Positions 41,916-54,249 of a DNA stretch of 64,000 bases are shown one piece after another. The stretch is from Nematopogon swammerdamellus (lineage: Eukaryota > Arthropoda > Insecta > Lepidoptera > Adelidae), in contig OX336359.1 in the NCBI GenBank assembly GCA_946902875.1, positions 1,984,001-2,048,000 on the forward strand, given 5' to 3'. The notes beneath the pieces are model-generated. The model searched no databases. It was given only the letters and a program-made list of their open reading frames with translations, and was not told the DNA's origin. The translations under genes were made by a program, and so were the position numbers. Position 1 is the stretch's first letter, and the number at the start of each line of letters is the position of its first letter.

Positions 41916-44900
41916 GGGAATCATTAACAAATTAGTTGTATTATTAATCCTAAAAGAATTTATCAAATCAACAAAAATGGGTACCATCTTTCAAATGTGT
42001 AAATTAAAAAAAATCGATTAAATAGGTCCTAGGTATTCTTAAAACTTAAGTACCTTACTCACATTTTGACAATATATTTACTAGTAACCGCGGGAATTAA
42101 GAAAAAAGTATTTATATAAATTATTTCACTGTAGTCGGAACACAGTAATTTGCAGTCCTTTTTATTAATTGACAAGTTCAGCCAAAACTATTACGAAAGA
42201 TTAAACTAATAATGCTGATAGCAGTATGTTATCTTGAGTTTGGTTCAGTTATATATAATAAATAACCCGGCTGACACACTAAGATTACTGTGGGGTGTTG
42301 TCACGCGAGCGACGACGCCCAAACACTAACTATACGCGAGCGGGAGAGTTAGTGAAGTTGATGAACAGACAGACACACACCATCACTGATCAGTTGATCA
42401 CACACATAATTAGAGACAAAGAATTTCAAAAAATAGAACTGTCATTGGGAACATTGCTTATACACGGTGCTTATACAGGGTGTTAAAACGGCGAGTACGT
42501 TAATTTCGCCAGCGGAATCCTCATGTTTTTCCTAGACAAAAAAGCCAATAGAGTTTTTCTCTAAAGTGTCTAGTTTTCGAGATATGAATTTTTGAAATAT
42601 ATGTTTTCGTCTAGTGTAATTTAACGCGTTGTTGCCGCTCCGCACCCTCCGCCTGCCGACCTCAAGTCCTCCACTCATAAAGCTAACCCCCGCCCCTCCC
42701 GCCAACAACTCCGTCCGAGGCGCTCATGTCTCACCCGCTCTTTTTCCCTCCGCGCCGCCCTGTTGTCATTAGATCATTTTTACACAAAAATAATCAATTA
42801 GTTTATATGAAAACTGTAACTTTTTATTTAAAGGGAATTCAGAAAAAAGTTATTTGACTTTTATGTTACTCTTGATCCCAATAATCATTTCCTAAATTTA
42901 ATGTACTCGCCGTTTTTACACTTTGTATACGGTATTTCAACATGCTTGGCTATATCATCACTCCACCCCGCCCCGTAATGGCAGCCAATCATACCTGGAT
43001 TAACTACTTAGGTGCCATGTTAGTGCTTCTCTGTACTCGTACCGGTTGTGAAGTCAATAACTTTGTCTGCTCGGACCCCATCCGTCGTTTTGGATTCTAT
43101 TTCTACTGTATTAAGTTCCTCTCCGTTTAAACATACATTATGTACATGCATAGCATCACGCCTGTTTCCCAGTGGGGTAGGCAGAGACAACGGATCTCCA
43201 CGTGCCACGATCCTGGCTCACCTCTGCCGCCTCTTCCACTCCCATTATGTCCTTCACACATGCTCGTCGGTTACGGGTTCTAGATACACACTTGACCCTT
43301 TTTATATTCGTTTATATTCTTGTTTAAACCAGTGCCACAGATAACCTCCGCTGGATACGGCACATAAAGAGTACTATTTTCTATTCTGTGACATAAAGGT
43401 TAGTACCTGGGGGACTGAGCTTCGCTCGGCGTCTACACCTATCTACATAAACTTGAAAAAAAAATTTCATTATCTAAATACAAAATTTTATCCAAATCGT
43501 TAGAGCCGTTTCCAAGAAACCAATTATATAATTACCTATACAAGTTTAGCTCACTTAAAGTAAATAGTTCTTCATTTTTAAGCGGGGTAATGCCACAAGT
43601 GTTCTAGGAACATTTGAAAACGCCCCTTTTGATAGTTATTATGTTTGTTAGGTAGTTTTTAATTGGGTTGATCAACTTTTTCTTCTTTTTGGTATTTGTC
43701 TGAAAAAAGGATATTATATTGATAAATTCACCTTATTTATGCCTTATTTTAATAGTTACAGCAACAAAGTAATTGATCAATAAGAAAGAAGCTGCACAAA
43801 GAATTTTGAGTATTTTTTTTAAATAATGGTTACTCTGAGGACAACCCCTTTTTTCCATACCGAACTGGGGGCAAAATAGTCCCCTGGGTCACACCTAAAC
43901 ATTTGGTAATTTTTTTATTTTAAATAGTTCTCTACTTTTTTTTTAATTGTCTATAAACTTAAGTATTTTATACTTATTGATTTTTAACTAAATAATAAAT
44001 TGCAATTAATATTTTTTTTATTTGAGTTTGCAGAAAAATTTTATCCGCTCAATTATTTGTTATTATTATTACTTTTATTATTTATTATATAACAAGTAAT
44101 AGGATATCATTGACTTAAGTATGTATATTACGATAACGCTGGGTTATATGCAACGTATCGAAATTTTTATGATAACACAAGATGAACTTAAGTAGGTACC
44201 TACCTAGTAGTAAATATTGATATGGAAATATTCAACAAGTTATATCTATGAACCCGCTAAACGTTCCTACGTCAATGTTCTTCGTACCTACATCCAAAGT
44301 CTTAATTCAAGGATAAAGTCATCCTTCTAACTCATGTTCTTACCTGTTATGTTATTCGCTCTATTCAAAGTTAAAAGTTTAAAGGAGCTATATATATATA
44401 ATATCTTTATATACTCATATGGCTACACAATGCACACATGGTGCTCAATTTCTGCATAGAAACCGCTGATGAGCCCGATTCGCTAACAGAAATAATAAAC
44501 TTGGTATGAAAACCGTACAATGTGCACATTAGTGAACACGTGAAGTATTGGGTGAACCCATGGCTGGAATTTCCATAGATGCTGTGTAACAGCGTATTTG
44601 TTATGGATTAGGTCACAGTAAGTGAATCCTAGTCACGGCCTATGTCCAGCAGTGGACCGATACAGGCTGATGATGATGATGATTATGGAGTGACTCACAG
44701 AATAATAAAGCCCAAAATAGCATTCTATTTGTAGTTTTGTAAGCATGTCGCTGTGTTAGATTTTAGCACTGCATTTAGGGTTTCATTTTTTTAGATTAAT
44801 TCGTCTCCTCCCGAAACAGGCAAAACTCATTAGAGTATACAGCCAATTCTGTCGTAGCTTTTAACGTCTGTTGTTTATGTTCTCGCACCGCGAGAACCAC

Positions 44901-45452
44901 AAAAATATATTTTTCTAATTACAACGACGACGCGACAAATTCCCGCCGTCCGCCATCTTTCTTTATTTAGGGTTTCAACTTTGGCGCCACGCGGGTAAAC
45001 TACATTCTAGCAGCCTACAGTTGCAAAGGCAAAGACAAATCTTATTTATATTTCGACACGTAACGAAGAAGGCAACAACTTACCAAAGCGAAGAGTGCTG
45101 AATTTAAGCTAATAATATATAGGTATGTCTTTGTTTCTGGATGAATTATTAAAAAAGAATCCATTATTTACAACGGCACGCTATAGGTAGTACGAATGGC
45201 CGTATTTCAGTTGCATTATAATATGGATAACATTCCATAGTAGTCGACGGAACTATGGCGCACTACAAGAAATAATGATGTGGTTCCATCAGACACATAT
45301 TTTAGATAATACTTCTGTTTTCTTATCTGATTGTGTTCAATAGAATAAAAACATGATTGTTAATGTTAACCGTGATTCGATAAACTACCGTAAATGGAAT
45401 CAGAGAGAACGTAAACTGCGTCTACCTTACTACAGGTTGTCTTTGACAGCTG
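41916..45452. other. Intergenic spacer between the divergent phosphorylase and mRpS16 genes
   Basis: It holds a MITE (42472-42929), a dispersed repeat (43130-43300), a short repeat shared with 11935 (43590-43660) and an RTE tail (44635-44690, cggcctatgtccagcagtgg plus GAT repeats). The rest is AT-rich. No exon is recognised. Confidence 0.6.
42472..42929. mobile_element. MITE family 'gttgtaacggccagtacatt', copy 3 (inverted)
   Basis: Ends tacagggtgttaaaacggcg and cgccgtttttacactttgta. Inner blocks are the reverse of copy 1 (tctaaagtgtctagttttcg, aagggaattcagaaaaaagt). The ends differ from copies 1 and 2 at a few shared positions. Confidence 0.8.
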
Positions 45453-45458
45453 TCAGTT
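45453..45458 (+). promoter_or_regulatory. Possible initiator (TCAGTT) of mRpS16
   Basis: TCAGTT fits the arthropod initiator TCAKTY and lies 95 bases upstream of the start codon. No TATA box is clear. Weak evidence on its own. Confidence 0.3.
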
Positions 45459-45547
45459 CAGTGCCACTTGGAAAAATAAATAACCTAAAAGTGCAACGAA
45501 GGTAGACTTTTGTGCTTTCTCGACATTTGAAACAGAAAACTATAACG

Positions 45548-48500
45548 ATGTGGATGCCACTCCCATTGGCGAGCGGCACCGGTCGTTTCTGGAAGCGGTC
45601 GGCTAAATCTATCCGTATCATTCGCCATGGCTGCACCAACCGACCATTCTTCCACATTTCTGTAACCGAGGTTAGTTTCTTCTTGAAATAAACTCTGTTT
45701 CTTCCAAAGATTCGCTTGCCTGTTTGATTTTCTTTGCATCAATATCCCTTTGTCTCCTATGTAATTTAAGTATAGAAAATAAACGGCGCAGAAGGGTTTG
45801 CATTTCTCGTACACATCACATAAAGCATTGTTAGTGAGCCGGTTCCCTAGCCTTGTTTTCTTTCACGGGATATTATAATTTTCTAATTGCAAACATATTT
45901 TAAATTCTAATCTTATACTAGCAGATAAAAATGTTAATACAGTAGAGCTTTGATAATACGAACTACCAAAAAGCTACCCCTGTTCGGACTCATGATTCTG
46001 ATTATAGTATGTTAGATAGACAAATTCAATAAAACAGCTGTATACTTTGAAAAAATACTTTGAAAATATTGAGTTACCTTCTGAATCATAAAATACACAA
46101 AAAACAGTTACTTAGTTATAAACTGATCTATTTTAGTCTGGCTGGTTCTGTTTATTGACAAAAAAAAAAAGCCTTGCCCCTTAAATTACGTAGCATCATC
46201 TTTTCGGATAACGAGAGGTCATTTACGTCAGCGCAGTCCAAGCAAGGAGAAGACACCGGAAATTCGTTACGGCATAGAACTTTTCCAGGGTTGCTGCCTC
46301 TCTCCTGTCACATTTAACATTGTTATCAACATTCTAATTGATACGCTTGTCGTAAAAGAAAAGAAATGGGGATACAGGTTCAAATATGGAGACACATATA
46401 TGGCGGCCATCCTGGCATTTGCGGATGATATTACGCTGTTAACCCGCAATCCAAAACAAAATCAGTCGCTTCTTAAGGTGGTGGATGACTATTGTGAATG
46501 GACCAAAGGGATGAAGATAAAACCAGCGAAGTGCTACTGTTTGAGCTTAACCAGGAAAGGTTCAAAGTTTACCTCGAGCAATCCAGGTTTGACAGTAGCC
46601 GGAAAACAAATCGCAACCGTGGCTGATGAAGCTCCTTTTAAATTCTTGGGCAAAAGGATCACCAGCAGAGGAAAGGAGCATCCTACTGATGATATTGTCC
46701 AACTTTTCGAAGAGAGCCTCCGCCAAACTGACAATCTTCCCCTCCTGGGTACACAAAAGGCATGGATTTACGATAACTACCTGACATCAAAACTTTCATG
46801 GCCATTTCTCGTCTACGACTTCACAAAGCAAAACCTGACTAAATTAGACTCGTATGTGACCAGATTCCTTAAATCATGGTTTGGACTGGCTCACCCGGCT
46901 GACTCGTCAACGCTATACAGATCTCACAATAACTTTGGACTGAACATTAAGAAACCGTCGATATTTTATCAAAAGGCGAGAATAGCCAAACGATGTATAC
47001 TCAAAGACTCCAATGATAGCGCTATTCAAGCCTTACCCAACACATCACTATCAGATGAACTGGAATCGAGACTCGACTTCTACAAATCATTCCAAGTTGG
47101 TACACGCACCAATAGATCTGGATTGGGCATAGAAACAGCAAAGTCTGATAAAGAAATACTGAAAGGTTTTGCTCAGGAGGACATGGAACAAGGCTTCAAA
47201 CTTCACGCCTTAAACCTAGAAATGCAGAATGATTGGCTAACAGTGGGTGACTTCTGCATCCCTCCTGCATTGAAGTGGAAATCCATACTATACAACTGGT
47301 CCCCTGAGCTGCTTAAGTTCTACTTAAATGCATTCCAGCTTACTCTCCCCGACCCGAGTAACCTAGTTAGATGGGGGAAATCTACAAATAAACTATGCCC
47401 GTCATGTAAGGAGTTCGTAGGCACGGCCAAACATTTGTTATGCGGATGCAAAATACTACTTGAGCGAGGCCAGTATTCCTACCGTCATGATAAAGTCCTC
47501 CAAATCATCAGAGAGGCCATCAACCTGTCAATTGCACGGACCAGGAAAGGGCAAACCAGTAGCGGCTTCCAGAAGGTCAACTTTGTGAAACCTGGAGCCA
47601 ATAAGCTGCCCAAAGATAGGACTAGACCTTCTTCAATTTTGGGAGCAGCAAAGGATTGGGAATTGTTGATGGACACACATGAGAAGCATTACCAAATGCC
47701 TTCGGAAATCTGTACCACAGCATTAAGACCGGATATACTCATATTCTCAAAAGCGACAAAGCATGTAGTACTTGTTGAACTTACAGTTCCATGGGAAAGT
47801 AACATACCGAAGGACCACAACATCAAACTTAACAAGTACTGCAACTTAGTAGACCGGATTGTGAGAAACGGATTCAAGACTGATCTCTTCGCTGTGGAAG
47901 TCGGAGCAAGGGGACTACCAGCGAAGTCGCTCTACAGTCTCTTCAAGAATCTAGGGCTCCCAAGATCGACGCTAAGCTCATATATGGAGAGAGCTTCGAA
48001 AACGTCACTGGAAGCATCCTACAGAATATGGATAGGTAGAGAGAGGGAGGTCGAGAGCGGGACTGGTGGTTTCCCCGCGTCCTAGTCAACGCAGACTAGC
48101 TGACGAGGGCTTGAAGCGAGCCGAAACGTGAAGCATGCGCGGGAAATTTAGAGTGGCCACTCGCTAGTCCCGGCCTCGATTAATACCCTCCTCTACTGCC
48201 GATGGGCCCGGATATGTTCGGTGAAGCCATCGTAAGCTTAGATCCACACCTTCCCTTGGAGTGGGAGAATCGTCAATAAATAAAAGATTTGTCATTCCTA
48301 GATTCGTCAGCGAGAGGGGGTCACTTGGCGCTGTTCGGGTTATAGAGGCGTTCGGATTAGCCTGAGTACGGATTATCGAGGCTCTACTGTATTGTACATT
48401 CTTTGCTAAACGTGGTGGTCGGTGTTGTGACGTAGTTTAAACGAGTTATTGCAGCACAGCACCTGTTTGCCCCGGTTGTCAGGATGGTATTAGGTATCTA

Positions 48501-51500
48501 GGTTGTTGTTGTTGTTGTTTGGTTTGGGGTTGGCTCTAGGCCTGCAAACTAATCCCGCTTGGTTGGGGACATTCGTGCAAAACCCCGCAATCTCCAGCGA
48601 CCCCTGCCAGCCTATGTCTTCCATGAAAGCCACAAGTCGACCCGGGTGTCTGCAGACCGCCGCCCTTAGTCGGCTTTTACGACATACACGTGGAGAGATG
48701 CACTGGGGCCATTCTTTTAGAGTACCGGCCCCACACGGTACTAGGTATCTAGGTACATTTTTAGGTTCCGTACCTCAAAGTGACGAAAGCGGAACCTAAT
48801 GGGTTTTAGGTAGTTTTAATTGCCTCAATTTTAATAATTTTTCCTTTATATAAAAAAAAATTTATGAAAAAAAAAAACAAACAAAACAAACAAGTGCACT
48901 ACCAATTACCTACTGCGATGTACCTACACACATCAGCTTTAGGCTGCTAGTGAATCTAAACAATAATCATATTTTTAGGTTTCCGTATCCCGTACGGAAG
49001 CCTCCGCCGTCCGTCCGTCCGTCCGTCTGTCCGAGGGATGTATCTCTTGAACCGTAATAGGTAGCCAGTTGAAATTTTCACAGAATATGTGTTACTATGG
49101 CGGATATAACAACAAATAATAAAAAAAAGAAAATGTTAAAAATTAAGGGGGGCTCCCATACAACAAACGTCCGAAAAATCGATTAGTCACACTATTGAAT
49201 AATAGATGGCGCCACAGGCTTTTATACATTGCATTGTTGAAAGACAAAAGATAGGCAGATAATAGCGGATAGATACGGAAACCTCCGTGCGCGAGTAAAA
49301 CTCGCACTTCAGGGGTAGAGAAACAAAGTTAGTAAAGTCCAACATATTCCAAAAAGAAGATTTGAATGGCAACACTTTCCTTTCTGTATTTGCATTGACC
49401 CCAAAAAATTGTTTGGTTCCCACGTTAGTTATGTCCGCTTAGATTTTAATTTAAAATTCGACCTTAGAAACAAATCTGGTTAAGTCCTACGACTTTGAAT
49501 TCCAAATTGCGAAAAGTCCATATCCTCCAATAGGAAGCCTCCTTTTGCCTCACGGTTTTAATGGCCGCCCATGCATTTTTTCTTGTTTACGTCGCGGAAA
49601 TAATTTCAATTTGAAAAGGAAAACCTTTGTTTTGGAAGAATATTGATGGTTCCAAGGGAAGATGGAAAGCCATCCTAAAAGGGTCGATAAAAACCAAGCG
49701 CGGAAACGAACTTCACAACCCGAAACTTGGAAGAAGAACATCGCCAAGAATCAGAGGTTATTTTGACAGTTTGCCAGTGCCGTATCTTTGTTTACTCATT
49801 GCTCTTTTATGGCAATGCCAAACCTTGGGGGATCTTACTTATGTCCAGCAGTAAACATCTTTCGACTGAAATGATGATAATGATTGCTCTTTGTTTGTCA
49901 ACTGACTTCTAAATAGACTGCCAACCACATTACCCTCCTTTTTGGCTCTGCCATAGTCGGGTAAAAAAAGGAGGAGGTTCTCAATTCGTCTGTACGTTTT
50001 TTGTTTTGTGTGTATGTTACTCGATTTCTCCGCCAAGTGTCAACCGATTTTAATGATTATTTTTTTCATGAGTAGGTTATATCTCAGGGGTGGTCCTTTA
50101 ATACATTTTATGAAAGATTACCACCCCTAAGAGTAAGAAATAAGGGATGAACAGGCTTATTTGAATTTTACCCACTTCCCGTCAACCGATTTTAATATTA
50201 TGTGATATTACAATGTGGCGGTAAAAAGAGTGAAATAAAAAAACTGTTTGAAAAATACATTTCAAACCCTAAAAAGTATTCAATAATATTTTGATTCACA
50301 TTCGCACCCTTGAGTAGAAGACGGTACAAAAGCACACCTGAAAATTTATAGAGGGACCTCTTTTGTGCTTTTGTACCGCCCGACCCGAAATGCTTCACTC
50401 TTTGTTTTTTTTTTCTTCATAATAGCTAATTAATTTTAAAAAAAGCCAAGAAAATAAAATGTGGAATTTTTAAAATACAAAATTAAGGTTTTGTAAGGTA
50501 TTATTTGTTCAAGGTTGTTTTTAGTCAAAGATTAAGTTTAGACATACGAGTACATTGTTTGTAATGATGAGCTTTTAAGAAAAAAATAATGGAGGTACGT
50601 TTACCAGAATACGGCCCTGACCAGCAAGTTGGTAACAAATTAAGAAAAGTCCCTACCATTCATTTACAAACTAAGGTAAGCCCATAAATTGGAAACAAAG
50701 TTGGTTAAGTCCCTCTTTGATTAAATATTTTACGCAAATGTATTAAATTTACCGTATAAATCAAGTTATAATTGAATAAAGTATTTTTTTCTATATTTAA
50801 AAAACAATACTCCTAATTGAAATCATAACTCAGAAGTAAAACAATCGTTTTTATTGTTTACTGAAAATTTTGGTTTCATGGACGTAACCACATTTGTTTC
50901 TATACCCCTGACTTAACAGATTTTTTTTTACATATTTTCCTGAATAATTCTATCGAATGCCCATGGACGTTGTTAAGACACCTTATGGTTGGCTCAGCGC
51001 CACATGTCGTACTTTAAATAAAAAGAAAAGTGTTTTTTTTTTAACAAAGATTGGTATCACCTTACTGATTGCAGCGAAGGAAGAACAACTGCCAGGACGT
51101 GATCGAGCAGCTGGGCACGTACGATCCGATTGTGAACATGCACAATGAGAAACTGGTCGCTCTCAACCTGGAGAGGATCAAGTACTGGGTGGGTAAGGGG
51201 GCCCACGTCACAAGACCCGTCGCCGAAGTACTCGGTACGTTGTTAAACGGTTTAATTTTTTTTATAATATTACCAATTTTGACATGCCATCATGAACATA
51301 AACAGCTTACACGTCGCGTCCCGCACTACTTCTGACTCTGTCAAACATCGGAGATATTTGCGACTGTTATGGTATTTTCGTTACGCAATAAGGGGAAAAA
51401 AAAAAGTTTTTTCGAAAAATTATATGAACACTAGTAGCAAATTTGGCATGGTCGTAGGTAATTGTTATAAAATTTTCTAATAAAAGTTATCTATATTGTG

Positions 51501-53770
51501 AGTTGTGAGTTGAACATTGCACAAACATTTATTTCCCTTTACAAATATAGTGAGGTTAAGTTTTTATTTTTCTATTTCACACACTCGCGAATGGATAAAA
51601 TCCTCCAATAATAACACTTTAACTCAAAAATGTTGTATTCTTTCGAATTTATACGCAAATAACTACAACAATCAAATGTAAAAAAAAAAACAAAAATTGT
51701 GTTTATTTGAGGCGGGCACCAAGTCTCGAAATCAACTGAAATCCATAAAGTGAATCAGATCATGTATATCTTCACCTTCATTTAAAATTATAATGAACCT
51801 TATCTCAATATTTAAAGAGTGTGTATTTCAATGCCGAAAGTGGGCTCCTCCGCCGTTCCAAAATTGGAACGCGACGTTTCGCTCACCTTTCGGTGCCGTT
51901 TCAATTTTGGAACGGCGACGCGTGAGCGTTTACGCACACCCTAGGGCGGTCAGAACTTGGAAGGGCGACCGTTCGACCACTGAGGCTGATCGTGGTTCGA
52001 ATTCTACGTAAAACTGTAGGTTAACTAACCTACCCTTACCTTACTAGATGATAGGGTTTAACCTGTCCGAATTGGTACCACTGAATGAAAGGTCGGTCGA
52101 AGCGGCTATGTAAATAGTTTGTCTATTTTGTGTAGCCGGCACGACTAAAGTTAAGCACTGACACGGCACCTAGTTCACCAAGGTGTTATGTAATAGGTGA
52201 AGCAACGAACGATGTCAGGTTACATAAAAAAATTGTTGGTTCTAATTGTATTCTATCTAGTCTATTCTATTATTCTATTCTATTCTAGTTGTTTTTGTTT
52301 TTTTTATGGAAACTGACATGATTGAGTACATCACCTACCTACAACATCCGTGATGTCAGCCCATAACACCGGGTGAACTAGTTGCCATGCTTCCCTTCAT
52401 TTCATGTCGGCTAAACTGAACTGGGCGGGAAAGACGAACTATTTACATAGCCGTTCCGACCGACGTTTCGTTCAGTGCGGTGGTACCAACCCGGCCGGGA
52501 TAAACCCTACCACCTAGTAAGGTAAGAAGGGAAGGGACCTACAGTTTAACGTGGAATCCGAACCACGGTCAGCCTCCAACGGTCAAGCGGTCACCCATCC
52601 AAGTACTGACCGCGCCCAGGGTTGCTTAATAACAGTCGACCGACCGCACCACTGAGCTACGGAGGCTGACTAGAAGTCAGTGCAGCCGGCGCAACCAAAG
52701 TTAAGAACTAACATGACACGACAGGAACTGCCAATGAATTAATGTCAGTGCATTACACTATATTTCTGTCATAAAATTGCACTAAAAAGTGTTAGGATTT
52801 TTTTATGATCTCCTGTATGGGTGGCTGAGTCAGAGGGCTCCGACCAGCCAATATCTGGTGATATTGGCTGGTCCGAGAAGGTGCCACACCGGAGACTTCC
52901 CTTAGGATTGCTGACTATACTGAACTTAGAGGCGAACACAGACGATGCTTCTATGCGGCCATCTTTAATCCAGTACAGTGGTAGCAACCCAGTCGGCTAC
53001 AATTAGAACCAACAATTTTTTTATGTAACCTGACATCGTTCGTTGCTTCACCTATTACATAACACCTTGGTGAACTAGGTGCCGTGTCAGTGCTTAACTT
53101 TAGTCGTGCCGGCTACACAAAATAGACAAACTATTTACATAGCCGCTTCGACCGACCTTTCATTCAGTGGTACCAATTCGGACAGGTTAAACCCTATCAT
53201 CTAGTAAGGTAAGGGTAGGTTAGTTAACCTACAGTTTTACGTAGAATTCGAACCACGATCAGCCTCAGTGGTCGAACGGTCGCCCTTCCAAGTTCTGACC
53301 GCCCTAGGGTGTGCGTAAACGCTCACGCGTCGCCGTTCCAAAATTGAAACGGCACCGCACTGAACGAAACGTCGGTCGGAACGGCTATGTAAATAGTTCG
53401 TCTTTCCCGCCCAGTTCAGTTTAGCCGACATGAAATGAAGGGAAGCATGGCAACTAGTTCACCCGGTGTTATGGGCTGACATCACGGATGTTGTAGGTAG
53501 GTGATGTACTCAATCATGTCAGTTTCCATAAAAAAAACAAAAACATAAAAAAAAAACAAAAAAAAATTTGTATTTATAGACACACACTAAAAATAATGAA
53601 ATTATATAATCGTGTGCCGGTCTATTGCAGGTCTATCCGGATTCTTCCCGATCCACCCCCGCTCCTACATGAACAGCTGGAGAAACCGGCAGACCGAGCG
53701 AGAGAAGCAGCTGAAAGAACAAGAAGAATTGGCGAAGAAGGAAGCAGAAGCATCCACAGCTTCGGCTTAG
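45548..53770 (+). CDS. mRpS16: Mitochondrial ribosomal protein S16 (bS16m), complete, three exons
   Basis: It is a component of the small subunit of the mitochondrial ribosome. Exons: 45548-45670, 51075-51234 and 53631-53770 (TAG), with GT/AG borders and matching phases (0 then 1), giving 140 residues. Exon 1 ends with SIRIIRHGCTNRPFFHISVT+E; exon 2 has RRKNNCQDVIEQLGTYDPIV, then HNEKLVALNLERIKYWVGKG and AHVTRPVAEVL; exon 3 has GFFPIHPRSYM and a lysine/glutamate-rich tail. This is the bS16 pattern (IRL.R.G....PFY.IVV...R..G..IE.LG.Y.P..L...R..YWL..GA..S..V..LL) with the usual mitochondrial extensions. The ATG at 45548 is the first in frame after a TAG; the second ATG at 45554 is also possible. 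Intron 1 contains the nested LINE/pogo insertion; intron 2 contains a large inverted repeat. Confidence 0.93.
45938..48391. mobile_element. Pogo/Tigger-like DNA transposon split by a LINE
   Basis: The left end TA-CAGTAGAGCTTTGATAATA (from 45940) and the right end (mirror of CAGTAGAGCCTCGATAATCC, ending 48389) form inverted repeats, each flanked by TA (45938-45939 and 48390-48391). Inner blocks such as ttcggataacgagagg near 46205 and the mirrored ttcgggttatagaggcgttc near 48338 are typical of pogo-type subterminal repeats. Without the inserted LINE the element is only about 380 bp and has no transposase, so it is non-autonomous. It is in mRpS16 intron 1. Confidence 0.8.
46234..48304 (+). mobile_element. 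5'-truncated LINE with C-terminal restriction-like endonuclease (R2/Hero-type)
   Basis: CGTCAGCG occurs at 46226-46233 and 48305-48312 and is the target duplication. The frame is open from the junction: KTPEIRYGIELFQGCCLSP (RT), AILAFADDITLL (catalytic FADD), a thumb region, and a CPSCKEFVGTAKHLLCGC zinc knuckle (near 47400). It ends with a PD-(D/E)XK-type endonuclease, ALRPDILIFSKATKHVVLVE followed by LTVPWE, then the VEVGARGLPAKSLY block. It stops at 48085 (TAG at 48083-48085). The ATG at 46400 is internal. The C-terminal endonuclease and its LTVPWE and VEVG.RG motifs place it with R2/R4/Hero elements rather than with the apurinic-endonuclease LINEs elsewhere in this window. The frame has no stop within about 617 codons, so the insertion is recent. 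Confidence 0.88.
48392..48745. repeat. SINE B fragment (48400-48490) and a GTT-microsatellite repeat
   Basis: 48400-48490 has acgtggtggtcggtgttgtg. 48500-48740 starts with (GTT)5, continues ggtttggggttggctctagg and ends in the same aagcccagtgcatctctc-type and ccggccccacacggtacta block that terminates SINE B and the composite SINE. Confidence 0.7.
48977..49315 (+). repeat. Repeat family D copy
   Basis: Almost identical to 23993-24350: ttccgtatcccgtacggaag, the ccgtccgtccgtc run, tagatggcgccacaggcttt and gtgcgcgagtaaaactcgca. Confidence 0.85.
49318..50710. repeat. Dispersed motif GAAACAAA..TGGTTAAGTCC
   Basis: Near copies are at 49319 (gaaacaaagttagtaaagtc), 49467 (gaaacaaatctggttaagtc), 50626 (taacaaattaagaaaagtcc) and 50690 (gaaacaaagttggttaagtc). 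A related gcgaaaagtccatatcc is at 49508. The sequence between copies is unrelated. It is in mRpS16 intron 1. Confidence 0.6.
50952..51012. mobile_element. Jockey-like LINE 3' fragment just before mRpS16 exon 2
   Basis: gcccatggacgttgttaaga and cttatggttggctcagcgcc match the reverse of the tails at 9541 and 54250. It ends about 60 bases before the acceptor at 51074. Confidence 0.6.
51856..53540. repeat. Large inverted repeat built from SINE A copies in mRpS16 intron 2
   Basis: 51888-52248 is matched by the reverse complement of 53003-53360, apparently without a mismatch over about 358 bases. A second pair, 52293-52490 and 53355-53540, is also inverted and shares private variants (catgattgagtacatcacct, gggcgggaaagacg, a missing tcagtg). 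The spacer 52490-53002 holds the rest of a minus SINE A (to about 52670) and a minus SINE C (52797-53003). Confidence 0.9.
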
Positions 53771-53830
53771 AACATTACTTGGAAGCGAAAGATGCATCTT
53801 TGAAATTTAGTCACCCAAAGAATCTAGAAC

Positions 53831-53836
53831 AATAAA
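53831..53836 (+). terminator. mRpS16 poly(A) signal AATAAA
   Basis: It lies 60 bases downstream of the TAG at 53768-53770, a good distance for a compact insect 3' UTR. Confidence 0.75.
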
Positions 53837-53966
53837 AATGGTATGGACCCCGAACCCTATCCTCGCCAGCGTAACACGATTAAGTAAAAGCATACTTGTT
53901 TCATTGGACGGTCGCGCGCTGGCCCGTCAGTCTGTCATCGGTCGCGTTCGCAAAAACCTGTTTAAA

Positions 53967-54046
53967 ATGCCCGCATGCGCTGTGTTTACGTGTAAAAACA
54001 CTACAGCCAAGTTCAATGTGCACAATAGTGGAATATCTTATCATCG
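53967..54046 (+). CDS. First coding exon of a THAP-domain zinc-finger protein (partial)
   Basis: ATG at 53967 opens MPACAVFTCKNTTAKF and ends GISYHR at a strong donor (CG|GTAAGT at 54047), phase 2. MP.C.....C.N followed by GISYH(R/K)FP is the start of the C2CH THAP DNA-binding domain; the two first zinc-binding Cys are present. The exon has 26 full codons. The rest of the domain (FP...W....CS.HF and the AVPTLF motif) should be in a following exon, which I could not find in the 10 kb to the window end. It may be a gene with a long first intron or a stranded exon. The exon starts 130 bases after the mRpS16 poly(A) signal, so any promoter would be in or near the end of mRpS16. Confidence 0.65.
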
Positions 54047-54249
54047 GTAAGTACACTCCGCTCCCCGCAACTCGGCGACGCTAGTTCTCATACTTACAAG
54101 CATTTGACAGTCTGAGACGTCCATAACTTTTTTTATCGTTCTAGGAAAGAATGTACAGTCGTAAAATAAAGACGCGTAGGTGTAGTCCTCCACTGACAAC
54201 TACTCTTTCACTGTTGGACTGCTTCACAGTCCGTCGTCGAGTTCCAGGA

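Noticed and set aside
46400..48085. Host gene of 561 codons starting at ATG 46400
   Set aside because: The frame continues upstream of the ATG into RT motifs and carries FADD and a restriction-like endonuclease; it is a truncated LINE bounded by target duplications.
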